This document shows positions 21,001 through 30,029 of a DNA stretch of 64,000 nt, in pieces; the first letter of the stretch is position 1, and each line of letters starts with the position of its first letter. The position numbers were made by a program, and so were the translations under genes. This DNA is from Hortaea werneckii (lineage: Eukaryota; Ascomycota; Dothideomycetes; Mycosphaerellales; Teratosphaeriaceae), in the NCBI GenBank assembly GCA_037044905.1, contig JBAOKB010000152.1, positions 61,019-125,018 on the forward strand, in the 5' to 3' direction. Under the pieces are notes generated by a model that had not been told where the DNA came from, ran no database searches, and worked only from the letters and a program-made list of their open reading frames with translations.

Positions 21001-22258
21001 TGCTACCGTTCGCGAAAGTTTTCATGCTCGAACAGTCCATCCTCCACCACTGCTTGGCAGTTGTGTTCCCTGGACATTTGTGCAGGCAGCCAGGATCGGT
21101 AGAAAACCCAAGCTGAGCGCTGGAGCAAGTTTTGCTCTTTAATATCACGCTCAGCAGGCTATCTCTGCTGATGAAAAATGTTGGTTCGGCGATCTCGCAG
21201 CTTGTGTTGGGCATGAAAGCATCAACATCCATGGAAATAGTTTGCAGCTCCGCATCCGTATCCGTCTCAAATGATTGGTGAACGATGTTTTTCAAAATTC
21301 CCGGCGAGTCTCCCCTCTCCCGCAGAGTTTTGACGTACTCGTACACTGAGTCAGTCGTGAAATTGAAACTGGGACCTAGTCGGTAATCATTCCCATTTTC
21401 ATAAGGGGGTGGCAATGATCCAAAGCGAGGTTCGAGCTTCTCGAAGGCCGTTGTGAGGGTCACGGGCACTTCATTGGCTGTCTGCACCGGCGTAAGGACT
21501 AACAGACCAGTAGAGAGAAGTATGATAGCCTTGAGTGTGGCAAATCCAAGGATCGACGCAATGACAGGATAATGTCTGTGCCGAACGGCTCTGACCAAGC
21601 TGGTGATATGGAGAGGCGATAGATAGTCGAGCAGCAAACTGCGTTCAGCATCTACCGGCCCCTTGCGGAGCTCTTGCCATGGCTGCATCATCTTGCAGTG
21701 ATAGTCTACTTGTCGCCAGAAGCTGAGGACTATGACCAGAATGGCGGTCGGTCCGTAAGTCCAGGAGTAGTGATTTGTCGACAGTGTGATGCGAAATCCG
21801 TTCTGAGCATCGTTCACGACCCACAGAACAATCAGAGCAGCAGCAAGGCATACGAATAAGGCCGCTAGGGCGAATAAAGTTCTTTTGCGCAGCCAAAACG
21901 GGTCCCAATATAGATGCGTAATCTCTGGTCGCTCAGTGTCTTCTTTCTCTTCAACAGCGGGACCGGGCAAATGCAATGCACCGGATCCGCTGTCGTCGTC
22001 GCCGGTCGCAGTGCTTGTCGTGGCGGAAGTCTCGCCAGACCTCGGGCTTTGAGACCGACTTGCCGGGCGCAGTGTATTGGCAGTGCTGGATCTGCCATCG
22101 TAGATGTCGTGGCGATCATCAGAGTTGGTGGAGAAGGACACAGACAGTGGTGACACCGGAATGCTTGGGAGTAGGTACTCTTGTTCTTCCGAACTTGCAG
22201 ACACAGAGATACGCGGAGACGACTCTGAACCTCTTGAGCTGCGCTGCTGGTCCTCCAT
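18053..22258 (-). CDS. Large DUF3433 multi-pass membrane protein
   Basis: A single exon of 1401 residues from the ATG at 22258 (MEDQQRSSRG); an in-frame ATG at 22339 would add 27 residues but lies in leader-like sequence. The N-terminal ~120 residues are Ser-rich and disordered. Two DUF3433-type modules follow: the first has YWDPFWLRKRTLF with a helix, then TYGPTAILVIVLSFWRQVDY; the second, in the middle, has helices around MIISTLALPVTVIIALEILY and ISASVALLIATLFNSVDF. Long luminal or external loops carry many N-x-S/T sites and Cys residues. A final helix precedes a basic, Gly/Glu-rich tail ending VRRRLTRRNDA. The family is widespread in filamentous ascomycetes; biochemical role unknown, probably at the plasma membrane or an endomembrane. 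Long open frames on the plus strand inside it are shadows. Confidence 0.88.
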   Translation of the reverse strand: MEDQQRSSRGSESSPRISVSASSEEQEYLLPSIPVSPLSVSFSTNSDDRHDIYDGRSSTANTLRPASRSQSPRSGETSATTSTATGDDDSGSGALHLPGPAVEEKEDTERPEITHLYWDPFWLRKRTLFALAALFVCLAAALIVLWVVNDAQNGFRITLSTNHYSWTYGPTAILVIVLSFWRQVDYHCKMMQPWQELRKGPVDAERSLLLDYLSPLHITSLVRAVRHRHYPVIASILGFATLKAIILLSTGLLVLTPVQTANEVPVTLTTAFEKLEPRFGSLPPPYENGNDYRLGPSFNFTTDSVYEYVKTLRERGDSPGILKNIVHQSFETDTDAELQTISMDVDAFMPNTSCEIAEPTFFISRDSLLSVILKSKTCSSAQLGFSTDPGCLHKCPGNTTAKQWWRMDCSSMKTFANGSSSGAHTLGDYRTGLLMSDMSHLNIDQFFSTKSDGELPHEFTPRKAAAVICKTHYTMQVATVLDGPSQDQMTITPRHPKSELDTLTGDYLGVMIFSSLANTEVFTSSWSMKSVWNILLYTLDGKQTIQRLLSGETMQSSVEQVWNGLGAHLVRELYLRPASIKATGSAYLIVDRLSVGPASLWAMVGGSALLLVLTILVVVTRTRDIIPQDPGVLTTDVMVLISSMSLRNLLKNAGSMRTSALGDMLHGTMFTIGGDPVFRIETIGQGALRKHKKREIKIKTGAWIPLSAKYPMIISTLALPVTVIIALEILYVVSEAKSGLMDVSGSEDTATYLSRYISASVALLIATLFNSVDFTTASLAPYSSLRTGAISVKKGLDCELLGLLPPVALLSSLRRRHASSFCCNIAGMLGSILTIVSSGLWVVDRTVSFQQAVNASLSSSWDISWSNSSTTGDGGAGPAFDQFQHGARSLPASVWNGIVLPDIEIRQSSHELTNHTFTVDGLRPVLSCDVIPNEHISFGFDKLSNGLQSGEFAVRATPPLAPGCQYGGPNGSRHHYNFSSSVWIAQSYPWSSPVYWTEKQSHNPPGYFGDFYDLHLGPYKMRAPQRGTSANVCEGSDFGEWDSLYCNLWKDNPAGCPSIGVILARTSLYQIQEDDASVLLCSQMVQQVQVNVTYTRLNTKRASISTEKVPLVLESSKRNLTNGTQGIDTFPYRVQAYLQEKDTGNGTLTLFPHNFTQPVHLNHFMHHLVFGLNGTALENLAGKANQETLIRAVSNLYSKYMLFVMDMKFRQDIAPEARASQAGDEGFLEGTAYGFTSRLQLNWASKVTMQTLLGVMTLLGACTFLSSDLRGTLPRKPTSIASRMALLAGSDLCDEQKGIIPRDAIWMPRKEIEKLFDGWLFSLGWWQQFGRGHDNTTTSVRESNGEGEIGEESLSGRTTSQEEETSKHQRFGIDVGVPEQLGFRETKLWTVRRRLTRRNDA

Positions 22259-22768
22259 TGCGTGCTGAGAGGAAGCGGTCCATGTCGCAAGTGGTCCAAA
22301 GATCCTGGAGAGAGGAAGACGGGCGAAGGAAAAGCACATCAGAAGCTACACGCTCTACCTGAGCCACGACAACCATCGTTGGGGGCCAGGTTCCAAGATT
22401 GCGGCTGGCGGAAGGGGGCGAAGTGCATGCGGCTGCCAAAGAGGTGCATCAATCGCCCCCGTCTGATTCGCCTGATTCGCGCATGGTGTGCCCGACCGGT
22501 CAAGCGCACTCAACTTACTCGATTACTAGTATCACATGTTGAGCATGAAGTATGTTACGTTCCTCGTTCGGAGGGATGTAGAGGCGCGGTCAATGTGAAC
22601 TGTCGGACGATTTGAAGATACCTCACCTACGGAGTGGACTTTAACAAGCTGCAAGGTTAGGACGGCAAATTCTCATCAATGTCTGCTTGCTTTGGTGGGG
22701 ACGACCAATTCAAATACTACCTAGGTAGTCGGCTATGCATCTAGATAGTGCGCTGAGATTCAAATGCT
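22259..22768. other. Upstream region of the DUF3433 gene
   Basis: Promoter side of the minus-strand gene. It contains a palindromic motif CTACCTAGGTAG (22720-22731) that recurs in part at 22919-22927 and 23321-23332. No gene seen. Confidence 0.4.
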
Positions 22769-23202
22769 GCAGGACTTCCAAGCTCTCTGGCTTTGGGGAA
22801 AACAACTCCGTTTTCTGAGGATCTCTACACTCTACTGGGATTCGCGTGATTGTGAATGTAATTGGGTTAGTTGAGATACCTACTTCCAGACTCTATCTAC
22901 GTCACTTTCTCTGAGTACTACCTAGGTACCGTACCTAGCGGCCAAAAACACTGTCGCACCTCCGGATTATTTGTGCAGCGCGCGCGAAGACAGCTCGTAT
23001 ACCTGCTCAGGCAGGATTTGCTCTACTACGACAGTTCTGACGCAAGCCATACTCGTCCAGACACGGCCTATTTGCTACCGTAATACCTCTTGATACAGCG
23101 ACCGACGACGAGAGAAGCGTTGAGCCATCTTCTTGGTATCCTCAAGTGTATCTTCTCCCGGATTCCCGGACGGCACCATGAGCTCAGAACTTGTGATGCG
23201 CA
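22769..23202 (+). promoter_or_regulatory. Upstream region of BTB gene; source of the 15.8-kb duplicate
   Basis: Directly precedes the BTB start and is the unmutated counterpart of 15830-16200. It carries several CCTAGGT motifs (for example ACTACCTAGGTACC near 22919-22932). No RIP-type bias is visible here. Confidence 0.55.
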
Positions 23203-24086
23203 ATGCTGCCAGCGGTGCAAACATGCGAAAAAGCGCCGCTTGGGCACCAAAGCTCGTCTAGTGATAGTTCTTGGTTGAAAGGGATGATCAGATACAACAT
23301 TGGAATGCTAACAGTCGTTGTCTACCTAGGTAGCTTCGGCCCGACCATCTTCACCTTCTTGGTAGGTGCGGAAGGTGTTCCATCGACTTCTCTGGTACAT
23401 GAGAACCTCATCCGCCGTCACTCGAAATTTGTAGAGGCAATCTCACGCAACGACTGGAAAGAGAAAGAGTCTCGAGTGATCGAGTTTCCGGAGCATGACG
23501 AAGAATATTTCCGCATCTTCTTCGACTACATCTACTCCCACAACATCTTCCGCTCCATTAACAATGACTGCCTAAGTGGCAAATTGATGGAAGACAAAGA
23601 ATGGGATCGTCTGGCCCATTGTTGGGCTCTAGGTGCCTATTCGCAAGCCACGAACTTCCAGAATGCCATCACCGATGCGATTGTGGAGAAGGTCCTGAGT
23701 CTTCAAGGGCAACAGCCGCTCCAGACGATGCACAAGATCATCTACCCCCATAGCCGAGCCGGCTCCGGGGTTCGCAAGCTCCCAGTCGATATAGCGATCC
23801 ATGGATGGTCTACGGACTTCCTCAAAGAACAAAGCATGGGAATGGAATGGGCGGGGTTTTTCTTCGATCTCAGTGTTGCGACGTACGCATATAGAGGTGA
23901 AGATTTTGACACGCCAATGTACCGGATGTCTAGAGATTGCTACTATCATTCACATGAGTACTCTTTCGGGAATGCGACATGCCACAACATCCCGGAAGGC
24001 AGGTAAGCCCTTTGATTGCTTTTATCTCTTCGCTCACATCCGCTCCGCTTTTTAGCGAACAGAGGATCACACGTTCAGACGACTGA
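23203..24086 (+). CDS. BTB/POZ domain protein, two exons
   Basis: Exons 23203-24002 and 24056-24086 (donor CAG/GTAAGC, acceptor TTTTTAG) join in phase 2 and end SEQRITRSDD, 276 residues. The BTB fold is visible from TIFTFLVGAEG through LVHENLIRRHSKFVEAI and IEFPEHDEEYFRIFFDYIYS, the strand-helix-helix-strand pattern of fungal BTB proteins; the C-terminal CYYHSHEYSFGNATCHN is typical of this fungal group. Fungal BTB-only proteins are thought to act as dimers and as possible CUL3 adaptors. The start is uncertain: the first 27-45 residues are not BTB-like, an ATG at 23284 is an alternative, and an unrecognised upstream intron (acceptor near 23329-23332) is possible. A RIP-scarred partial duplicate lies at 15830-16482, and a truncated cullin-like gene faces it at 24550. 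Confidence 0.82.
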
Positions 24087-24549
24087 GATTTTAAGGGAAC
24101 CATAGGACTGCGTGGAGAAATTCCAATCTATGCACATCCATTGTCCGCCAACAAACGATCCAGAGGGTCAAGTGGAAGATATAGATGTCGAAAGAAGAGA
24201 GAGGACCGAGCAATGGTTGAAACGAAGAATCGAAATATTGAAATGCTCTTGCCGTCTCCTACTTCGATGGAGTGGCTATGCCTCACACTCTTCATTGATC
24301 AACAGTGGCCTCGCCACACGCAAGAGGAAGATTCTTTCAGCACATTGACCAGTTGAGCAGTCCAGTCAAGGCCAGTCAAATTCTGCGAGCTTTCCCTCTT
24401 CGTGGGTTCCTTCAGAGCTACAATTTTAGAAATAACTAGTCATACTCAGTAACGACCATCAGATGGCCGCGCATTCTGAAGCTGCTCCGAGGAGCCTAAG
24501 GCCTAGCCAGCGATCGCAGCAGTCCTTCGTCATCATCTGACGCCTATCC
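24087..24549. other. Convergent intergenic spacer
   Basis: Lies between the 3' ends of the BTB and cullin-like genes. Plus-strand frames at 24112-24356 have no support. Nothing else visible. Confidence 0.4.
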
Positions 24550-25170
24550 TTAGCCCGGCCTTAACAACATGCCGCGGGCATGCCTCAAGCAGTCGATCCC
24601 TGCCATGAAACCGACGGTCTCTTTGTCACATTGGAGCACTTCCTCCCTCCAACTCCGCCAGTGAAGTTCGCTGAGGAGAAGAACGTCCTCCCTTTCAGCG
24701 TCAATCTCCCGTTTAATCCAGTTTGTCTCCAAATATCTCACGAGATGGGCGACTCGGTTGATCAGATCCTTGAATCTTTGCAGATGAGCCAAGTACATCC
24801 GAATCCCGCCGCGCGCTGTCTCGGCCGTACTCAGGTCGAGAGGGAAGATCTTCCTCCGGATCTGTACGCAGTGATCTCTGATTATCTGCTCCAGACGACG
24901 GTAGAGGTCACCTGTATGTGGACCTGGAACGCGCAACTCCCCTCGGAAACTGTTGGCCGCATTGCAGAAGTTATACGTAACCTTATAGATGTCGGCATAG
25001 AGCATGTGGCTGATGACAGGGATTCCATCCGGTGCTGACCGTGCGCTTGCATACAACTCGGACAGTCGATCTGTGATCCAGTTGAACGTTGTAGTCAAAT
25101 CCGATCTCAACTCCTCTTCCGTCGGAGGCTGAGGAGGCTGCGAAGCATCTCCGTACTGTATAGAAGCCAT
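24550..25170 (-). CDS. Truncated cullin-like protein (N-terminal repeat only)
   Basis: A 206-residue protein from an ATG in strong context (GCCATGGC). It opens MASIQYGDASQPPQPPTEEE, then LTTTFNWITDRLSELY and MLYADIYKVTYNFCNAAN, matching the start of cullin repeat 1 (helix, then the Y-x-x-V-Y-N-x-C segment). LYRRLEQIIRDHC and, near residue 160, RYLETNWIKREIDAE match the later cullin segment in which canonical cullins have Y-L-N-x-x-W/Y-V-K-R. The frame then ends RHARGMLLRPG. The remaining repeats, the cullin-homology domain that binds RBX1 and the neddylation lysine are absent, so it cannot form a complete ligase scaffold. Sequence beyond the stop does not read as cullin. It may be a stand-alone adaptor-binding fragment or a decaying duplicate. 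It converges on the BTB gene. Confidence 0.75.
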   Translation of the reverse strand: MASIQYGDASQPPQPPTEEELRSDLTTTFNWITDRLSELYASARSAPDGIPVISHMLYADIYKVTYNFCNAANSFRGELRVPGPHTGDLYRRLEQIIRDHCVQIRRKIFPLDLSTAETARGGIRMYLAHLQRFKDLINRVAHLVRYLETNWIKREIDAEREDVLLLSELHWRSWREEVLQCDKETVGFMAGIDCLRHARGMLLRPG

Positions 25171-25783
25171 GGCACCAACGCTGAGAAAAGTGGTTTGAGC
25201 AGTCGAGGCGAACGCCTTGAAGCAAGTGGCGTTGTCTATCTGCTGAAAGTCAAAGGTCAATGCTACTTGGTGAGCTCTCTTTACCGGGAAGAGACGCAAC
25301 ATATGTACACGTCCTAACAAAGGCTTTCTGTTTGCCTACTTACTTCGTGTCTTGCTTCATTAGCAAACACCACGCCCGCGGCCATCGACGTACTCTTTGC
25401 TGTTCTGAGAAGAGTCCATCGATCAAAGGATCGAAAACGAATGAAAGTTCTTGGGATGCCGTGCTGTTGCCTAGAGAGTGTCTCTCGTCAATGCCCCGGA
25501 ACAACAAACTAAGAAGCATACGTCGATCGAATGGATTCAGTTAATGAGGCCTTTCGTGATGAAAGCCTAAAGCATGTTCAGACTTACCTAGTAACCTAGG
25601 ACAACAGATTCTGTGTCCGCAGATCGAAAATTCGCCGTCGTATGGAAATAGACTCGGATGGCTGTACAAATAGATACCCAGACACTCGCAACGCACACAT
25701 CACCTTCTTGCCGCCTCTAACTCCTTTCTGCTCGTCACATGTACTCCAGAAAGAGCCTCGCAAGATAAAAAAAAAAAGCAAAA
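25171..25783. other. Intergenic upstream of the cullin-like gene
   Basis: Promoter of the cullin-like gene, then the T-rich 3' side of the minus-strand 5S gene. No gene seen. Confidence 0.4.
25766..25783 (-). terminator. Pol III T-run terminator of 5S copy 2
   Basis: Directly after the 5S 3' end the minus strand has TTT, GC and then eleven T bases. Confidence 0.7.
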
Positions 25784-25902
25784 ACATAGAACAGTAGGTA
25801 TTCCCACATGGTCACCCACTGTAGTACTAATCTACCGGTTTGCAGCTTGAGTACAGGAGAGCGGACGGGATCCTCTATTTTCTGCAACCTCTGGTCCTAT
25901 GT
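25784..25902 (-). rRNA. 5S ribosomal RNA gene, copy 2
   Basis: 119 nt on the minus strand, the same length as copy 1. It has CCCGTCCGCTCTCC, GTACTCAAGC and an intact GTGGGTGACCATG block, so its internal Pol III promoter looks better preserved than in copy 1. Ends pair as helix I (ACATAGGA with TTCTATGT, one G-U). Downstream on the minus strand come four or more T, GC, then a long T run (25767-25777 as A on the plus strand). Compared with copy 1 it differs at scattered positions, especially helix I and the last third, so the two are not a recent duplicate. Confidence 0.88.
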
Positions 25903-26204
25903 ACTGGGCCACGTCTTGCTAAATGTACATACCCCTCCGTTGCTGCTGGCAAAGGGGAGCGCGGCGGGTTGGCTTCAGCTCCCGCTGACCCATGATCATA
26001 CCCCTGCGTAATTTGGTATCCTCATTGGTGATAGAGGATTTGGACTTTGACCGAATTGGACGCTATATTTAGCTGTGAGAATGTGCAGCCGTGGGTAAGG
26101 GGTCCTCGAGAGGCACAATCTACGGTTGCGTGTCGATTGCTCACCGCCGATTCATGGCAAAGCAGCTCGTGTTCAGGGATGGCTGTATTTTCCGCCAAGC
26201 AAGA
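25903..26204. other. Intergenic
   Basis: Upstream flank of the minus-strand 5S gene and 3' flank of the glycosyltransferase gene. No feature of its own. Confidence 0.4.
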
Positions 26205-27605
26205 TCACACTGGCCAGCTTTCGGAGCCACATGGCGCCATACTGCGTTGAAAGTCGACTATGCGATCTTCAATCCATCCAGACTGGAAGCCTTGACCTGC
26301 CTTGCCAAGCCTGGGGTCGATACGGGTGCGACACATCCGGTCAGGATCGAAGGAGAACTGTCTACAATCCGGTTGAGCAATGCAAAGGGCTCGACATTCA
26401 TCTACCGATGCAAGAAACCCTTCTTCTTGGTCGCTCAGATTCTCCCAGTCATCTCGAGGGGACATCATCTGAGGCATGACGAAATCGGTGAACACGTCTT
26501 TGTGCCGTAATATGTCGGTTGTCTGGTTGCGCCATGTCAGAACGCAAGTCTCGTAGCTATCAGGTTTGCATGCACTTACCGCATTGTGTCTCATCATCCA
26601 TTCCTGCTCAAAGCTCCACAATTGCTGCGTCATCACTGGCGACATGTGATGATAGGAGATGGTGGGATAACACCACTCCCTCAACGATTCATCAGGCACA
26701 GAGCGGCCATCTGCACGAGCGTATGGTACAAGACCAGGATAGTCGCCTTGAATTGCGGGCCAGGCATTGGTGAAAGGGACGCCAGAGTCAGTGAATGCCT
26801 TGCCCAGGACGCAGTCCCCTGCCCAATGCCCGTCGGTGAACTCTTCTATCTCTGCCTTGTGGACAGAATAGTGATCAACGACTCTCTGCATAGCGGGCTG
26901 GGAGACAATGAAGCCTGAGCCGCCATGTGCGAAAAGGACACCAGAGATGAACATCTGACTACCGGCGTAGATAAGGTCGGTTGGGTCTAAGGTCGCAAGG
27001 TACTGCTGCAATTGGCTCCACAGTAGGAAAGAGTCCCCTTCGATGAAAACATACCATTTGAAGTCCGGTCGTTCGTGCAGCGTCTGGTTGACCATGGGTA
27101 AGAACTTCCATTTATCCAGCTTCCAGCCCGGATTATCAGCCTTCCCACCCATATTTGCGAACCGATCAGGAGAGCCCGCAAGCTCCGACGGGTCCAATGC
27201 AGACCTTCCATCAGCACGCAACCGCCGCCATAGTTCGAAGTCGGCACTTTCCTGCTGGTAAACGGGGCTCACATCTGCCAAACCATCGATGATATGCTCG
27301 CCACGGTAATCTTCTTCAAGATCCGAGAAGATGAGATAATTTGGAAAGCATCGTAGACTGGTTGATAGATGGACAGCAAACCTGTCATCCAACTCGGTGG
27401 CACCAGTCCGGAGGATTATCAAGGTCTCTTCGGAGCCCGGTAGTCCGCGACAAAGAAGGTGGTTGGGGGGAGCTGCTTCGTATGATTGAACGAAGTCGTC
27501 GCTCTCCGTCCGGCAGTCGATGGAATAGATGGCCCAGAGTATATAAAGTACAGTTAATGCAATCGCGAAGGCCACGCGCGAATGTGACTGCTTATTACTG
27601 ATCAT
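26205..27605 (-). CDS. GT31-like type II membrane glycosyltransferase with C-terminal PAN-like domain
   Basis: The ATG at 27605 (MISNKQSHSR) is the first real start; a longer frame upstream opens only with GTG. A signal-anchor helix VAFAIALTVLYILWAIYSI follows, as in Golgi type II enzymes. The catalytic region has WYVFIEGDSFLLWSQL, where the E-G-D takes the place of the D-x-D/E-x-D metal site of fringe-like GT31 transferases, and later GGSGFIVS. Near the C-terminus, DECRALCIAQPDCRQFSFD is a PAN/apple-like Cys pattern, known in this fungal family. A consensus intron, 26579-26523 (GCG/GTAAGT, branch CTGAC, CAACCAG), is exactly 57 nt and contains no stop, so unspliced and spliced products would be 466 and 447 residues; I favour splicing. 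Acceptor substrate unknown. Confidence 0.82.
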   Translation of the reverse strand: MISNKQSHSRVAFAIALTVLYILWAIYSIDCRTESDDFVQSYEAAPPNHLLCRGLPGSEETLIILRTGATELDDRFAVHLSTSLRCFPNYLIFSDLEEDYRGEHIIDGLADVSPVYQQESADFELWRRLRADGRSALDPSELAGSPDRFANMGGKADNPGWKLDKWKFLPMVNQTLHERPDFKWYVFIEGDSFLLWSQLQQYLATLDPTDLIYAGSQMFISGVLFAHGGSGFIVSQPAMQRVVDHYSVHKAEIEEFTDGHWAGDCVLGKAFTDSGVPFTNAWPAIQGDYPGLVPYARADGRSVPDESLREWCYPTISYHHMSPVMTQQLWSFEQEWMMRHNAVSACKPDSYETCVLTWRNQTTDILRHKDVFTDFVMPQMMSPRDDWENLSDQEEGFLASVDECRALCIAQPDCRQFSFDPDRMCRTRIDPRLGKAGQGFQSGWIEDRIVDFQRSMAPCGSESWPV

Positions 27606-28938
27606 GATGGAAGATGGGACTGGCGCTGGTTGCGCGGGCACCGTCACAGTGTAATAAGCGGGTAGCCATCTTAAACAGCATCGTCTAGACAGCCCTGTGC
27701 CTACAGTGAAAAGCTCAGACCCCTAACATGATCCACGGATAGGTACCAAAAGCGAGTAGCGATAGCTTTCGGCGGCATCTGCTTCAGAATAGAGTGATAT
27801 CGTCGGCCCTTGAATGGCCGGGCGCATCTTGTAACGAGGTCGTTTGCATACCTTTCCGAATAGTTGGCGGTACTGAGAATGCGTCAATTGGGGCAAGATG
27901 AACAAGGCTGTGCAGAAAGTGTGGCAACTCAAGTGGAAAAAGAACAAGCGCCGGGTGAGGTTCGCTTGGACATTGACCGGGGTGTCATGCATGCCTCCGA
28001 AATATCCATTGGCTGTGCAGACGCTGCGGAATTCCCGACTGCACTTTTAAGCGCGAAGTGGACGTCGGTTGTAGATATCACCGGCATCTGTAAATATGTT
28101 GTACTGTCAACTCGCGGTTCTTTTCATAATGGAACGGCACTGCGGCCGACCATGATTGGCGGGGTGTTGGTTGCGCGCTTCCTTACCGCCCTCGCTCGAT
28201 GGCATGTAGCCCATCCCACCAAGCAACTAATACTGACACAGCACACATTCTCTCGAAGGCATCCCATCAAGCTAATAAGATAGCCGTTCACGCCGCACAC
28301 ATACGTCGAAGCGGCCAGAACCAGACTCCTTCGCTTCAGCCAGCATGTGCCGGCTTGAGACTCAAGAAAGTACCAACCACTCCGATGCCGGTGTCGTAGC
28401 AGGCACTGGTTACGGCAGTCTCGCTTCGAGCAGCAATTTGGATCATGAGTGTCGGCAGTCCGCACGACACTGAATGCATCCCAAGGAAACCGCCAGGCCT
28501 TGATCGGATGATGAATGTGCCGGTCCAGCCATGTCACTTGGCCGCATCTCTGACGCATACCACTACAAAGATGGTCTGCCATCGACCAAGATGTGGCAAA
28601 AGCAGACAGGACCATAAGGTTGGTGACAGGTGGTGAACTGCGCATACCCTTGGTCTCGGCAGCATCTTCGCGCTTTCTCAAACACGCTGATGCAACCTCG
28701 TCAACAGAATGCAAGTCTGAGATTGCGGGATCGATCCAAGGTGGCGAGACGCTTAGATACCTATCGTCTGCGGATGAGGCGTTCGCACACCGCCGCTTGA
28801 ATCCTTCTCTCCTGTAGCGCTTCACGCCTCCATATTCCCTACATCTGGTCTCATTACGCCCCTGCTGTGTCAATAGCATGTAAAAATTTGTTCTGGTTTT
28901 GGCGCAAGACGCTCTAGTCAGTCGTTCGATTTGGAAAC
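27606..28938. other. 1.3-kb divergent intergenic region
   Basis: Promoters of the GT31-like gene (minus) and the surface protein gene (plus). A long minus-strand frame at 28124-28981 overlaps the next gene's start and has a Cys/Arg-heavy composition with no motif, so I reject it. Nothing else is supportable. Confidence 0.4.
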
Positions 28939-30029
28939 ATGGCGCTCGTATTGCCATTACTTGCCAGCCTCTATCTTGCACAATGTCATGTCTCAGCGCA
29001 GAGGCTGTCGCCGGACCCGTTCATTAACAACTCCTGGAATGGTGAATTCACCTGGCCGGCAGGTAGCACTGGCTCCTTCGATCAGGGCAGTCCCATGGGC
29101 ATAGCCTGGCAGTCGCCATACCAGTTGGTGAACATCTACCTCATATGGAATCAAACGGTCGGCAAACCAATTGTCAACCAATGCCAAGTCGCAAGTAAGT
29201 GCTCATGTCGACTTTGAAGACATGCTTACTAACTCTGACTATAGCGGGACGGCCTGGAAATGTCACTTACGACTGGACTGTAAGTTGCGCCATGCCACCG
29301 AACTGCGGTACAGATATCTGTGCCCGCAACTCCGGAGAAGCTCCTTTCGTTCTGCGGATAGTGGACGCCGATGGAGATCTCCACGCCGTAAACGATGGAG
29401 GATTTTGGAGTCGAGAGTTTTGGATACAGCCGCTGCTGAGCCCTTCTTCGACGTCCGCGATATCATCGACAACCAGCACCATGATGATCTCTTCTTCTTC
29501 TACCTCCACGATTAACACAAGCTCGTCAACAACTACCTCTTCACAGCTGAGCTCTTCATCTGGGCCCACGGAATCGTCCGCTACGAGCGCCAAATCCTCC
29601 TCCTTCCCGAAGATTAGCGCAAGCACGACAACGTCGCCATTCACACCGAATCCTGAGGTTCCAACCCATCTCGTCACTTCGACACCATCAAGCTCCTCGT
29701 CCTTGGTTCCTTCAGCGGCTCCAAGTAGCCCGTCCAGTCCGCTGAGCCACAGTGTCGCCATAGGCGTTGGCGTGGGGGTGGGCGTCGGTGCCGCACTGCT
29801 GTTGGGAGCTGCAATATTTTTTCTCTGGCGCCGTCGTGGCCGTGACCACGAACGACAAGCTTCAGCGCCTCCTCCGCCATATCCAGAGAGCAATGTCATG
29901 TGGGACGCAAGACATGAGCTTTATCAGCCGCACTTGCAACCGTTCAAGTCAGAGCACTTCATCGCGGCCCTGCCAGCCGAAGCTCCAGCAAGAGACCCCC
30001 AGGAGCTTGACAGTCGAGGACTTCATTGA
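28939..30029 (+). CDS. Single-pass surface protein with Ser/Thr-rich stalk, two exons
   Basis: Exons 28939-29194 and 29245-30029 (donor A/GTAAGT, acceptor ACTATAG, 50-nt intron, phase 1) give 346 residues. A signal peptide (MALVLPLLASLYLAQCHVSA) leads to an extracellular domain of about 140 residues with FTWPAGSTGSFDQGSPMGIAWQ and a Cys pair region CAMPPNCGTDICARN, resembling the fungal Ser-Thr-rich GPI/Kre9-Knh1-type extracellular modules. A stalk of about 100 residues is almost all Ser, Thr and Pro and would be O-mannosylated. The transmembrane helix with the run VGVGVGVGAALLLGAAIFFLW is followed by RRRGR and a short cytosolic tail. The layout is that of a cell-wall sensor or surface mucin. 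The partner pathway is unknown. Confidence 0.82.

Noticed and set aside
28124..28981. Minus-strand 285-codon frame
   Set aside because: Cys/Arg-heavy, no motif, and it overlaps the start codon and signal peptide of the surface protein gene on the other strand.
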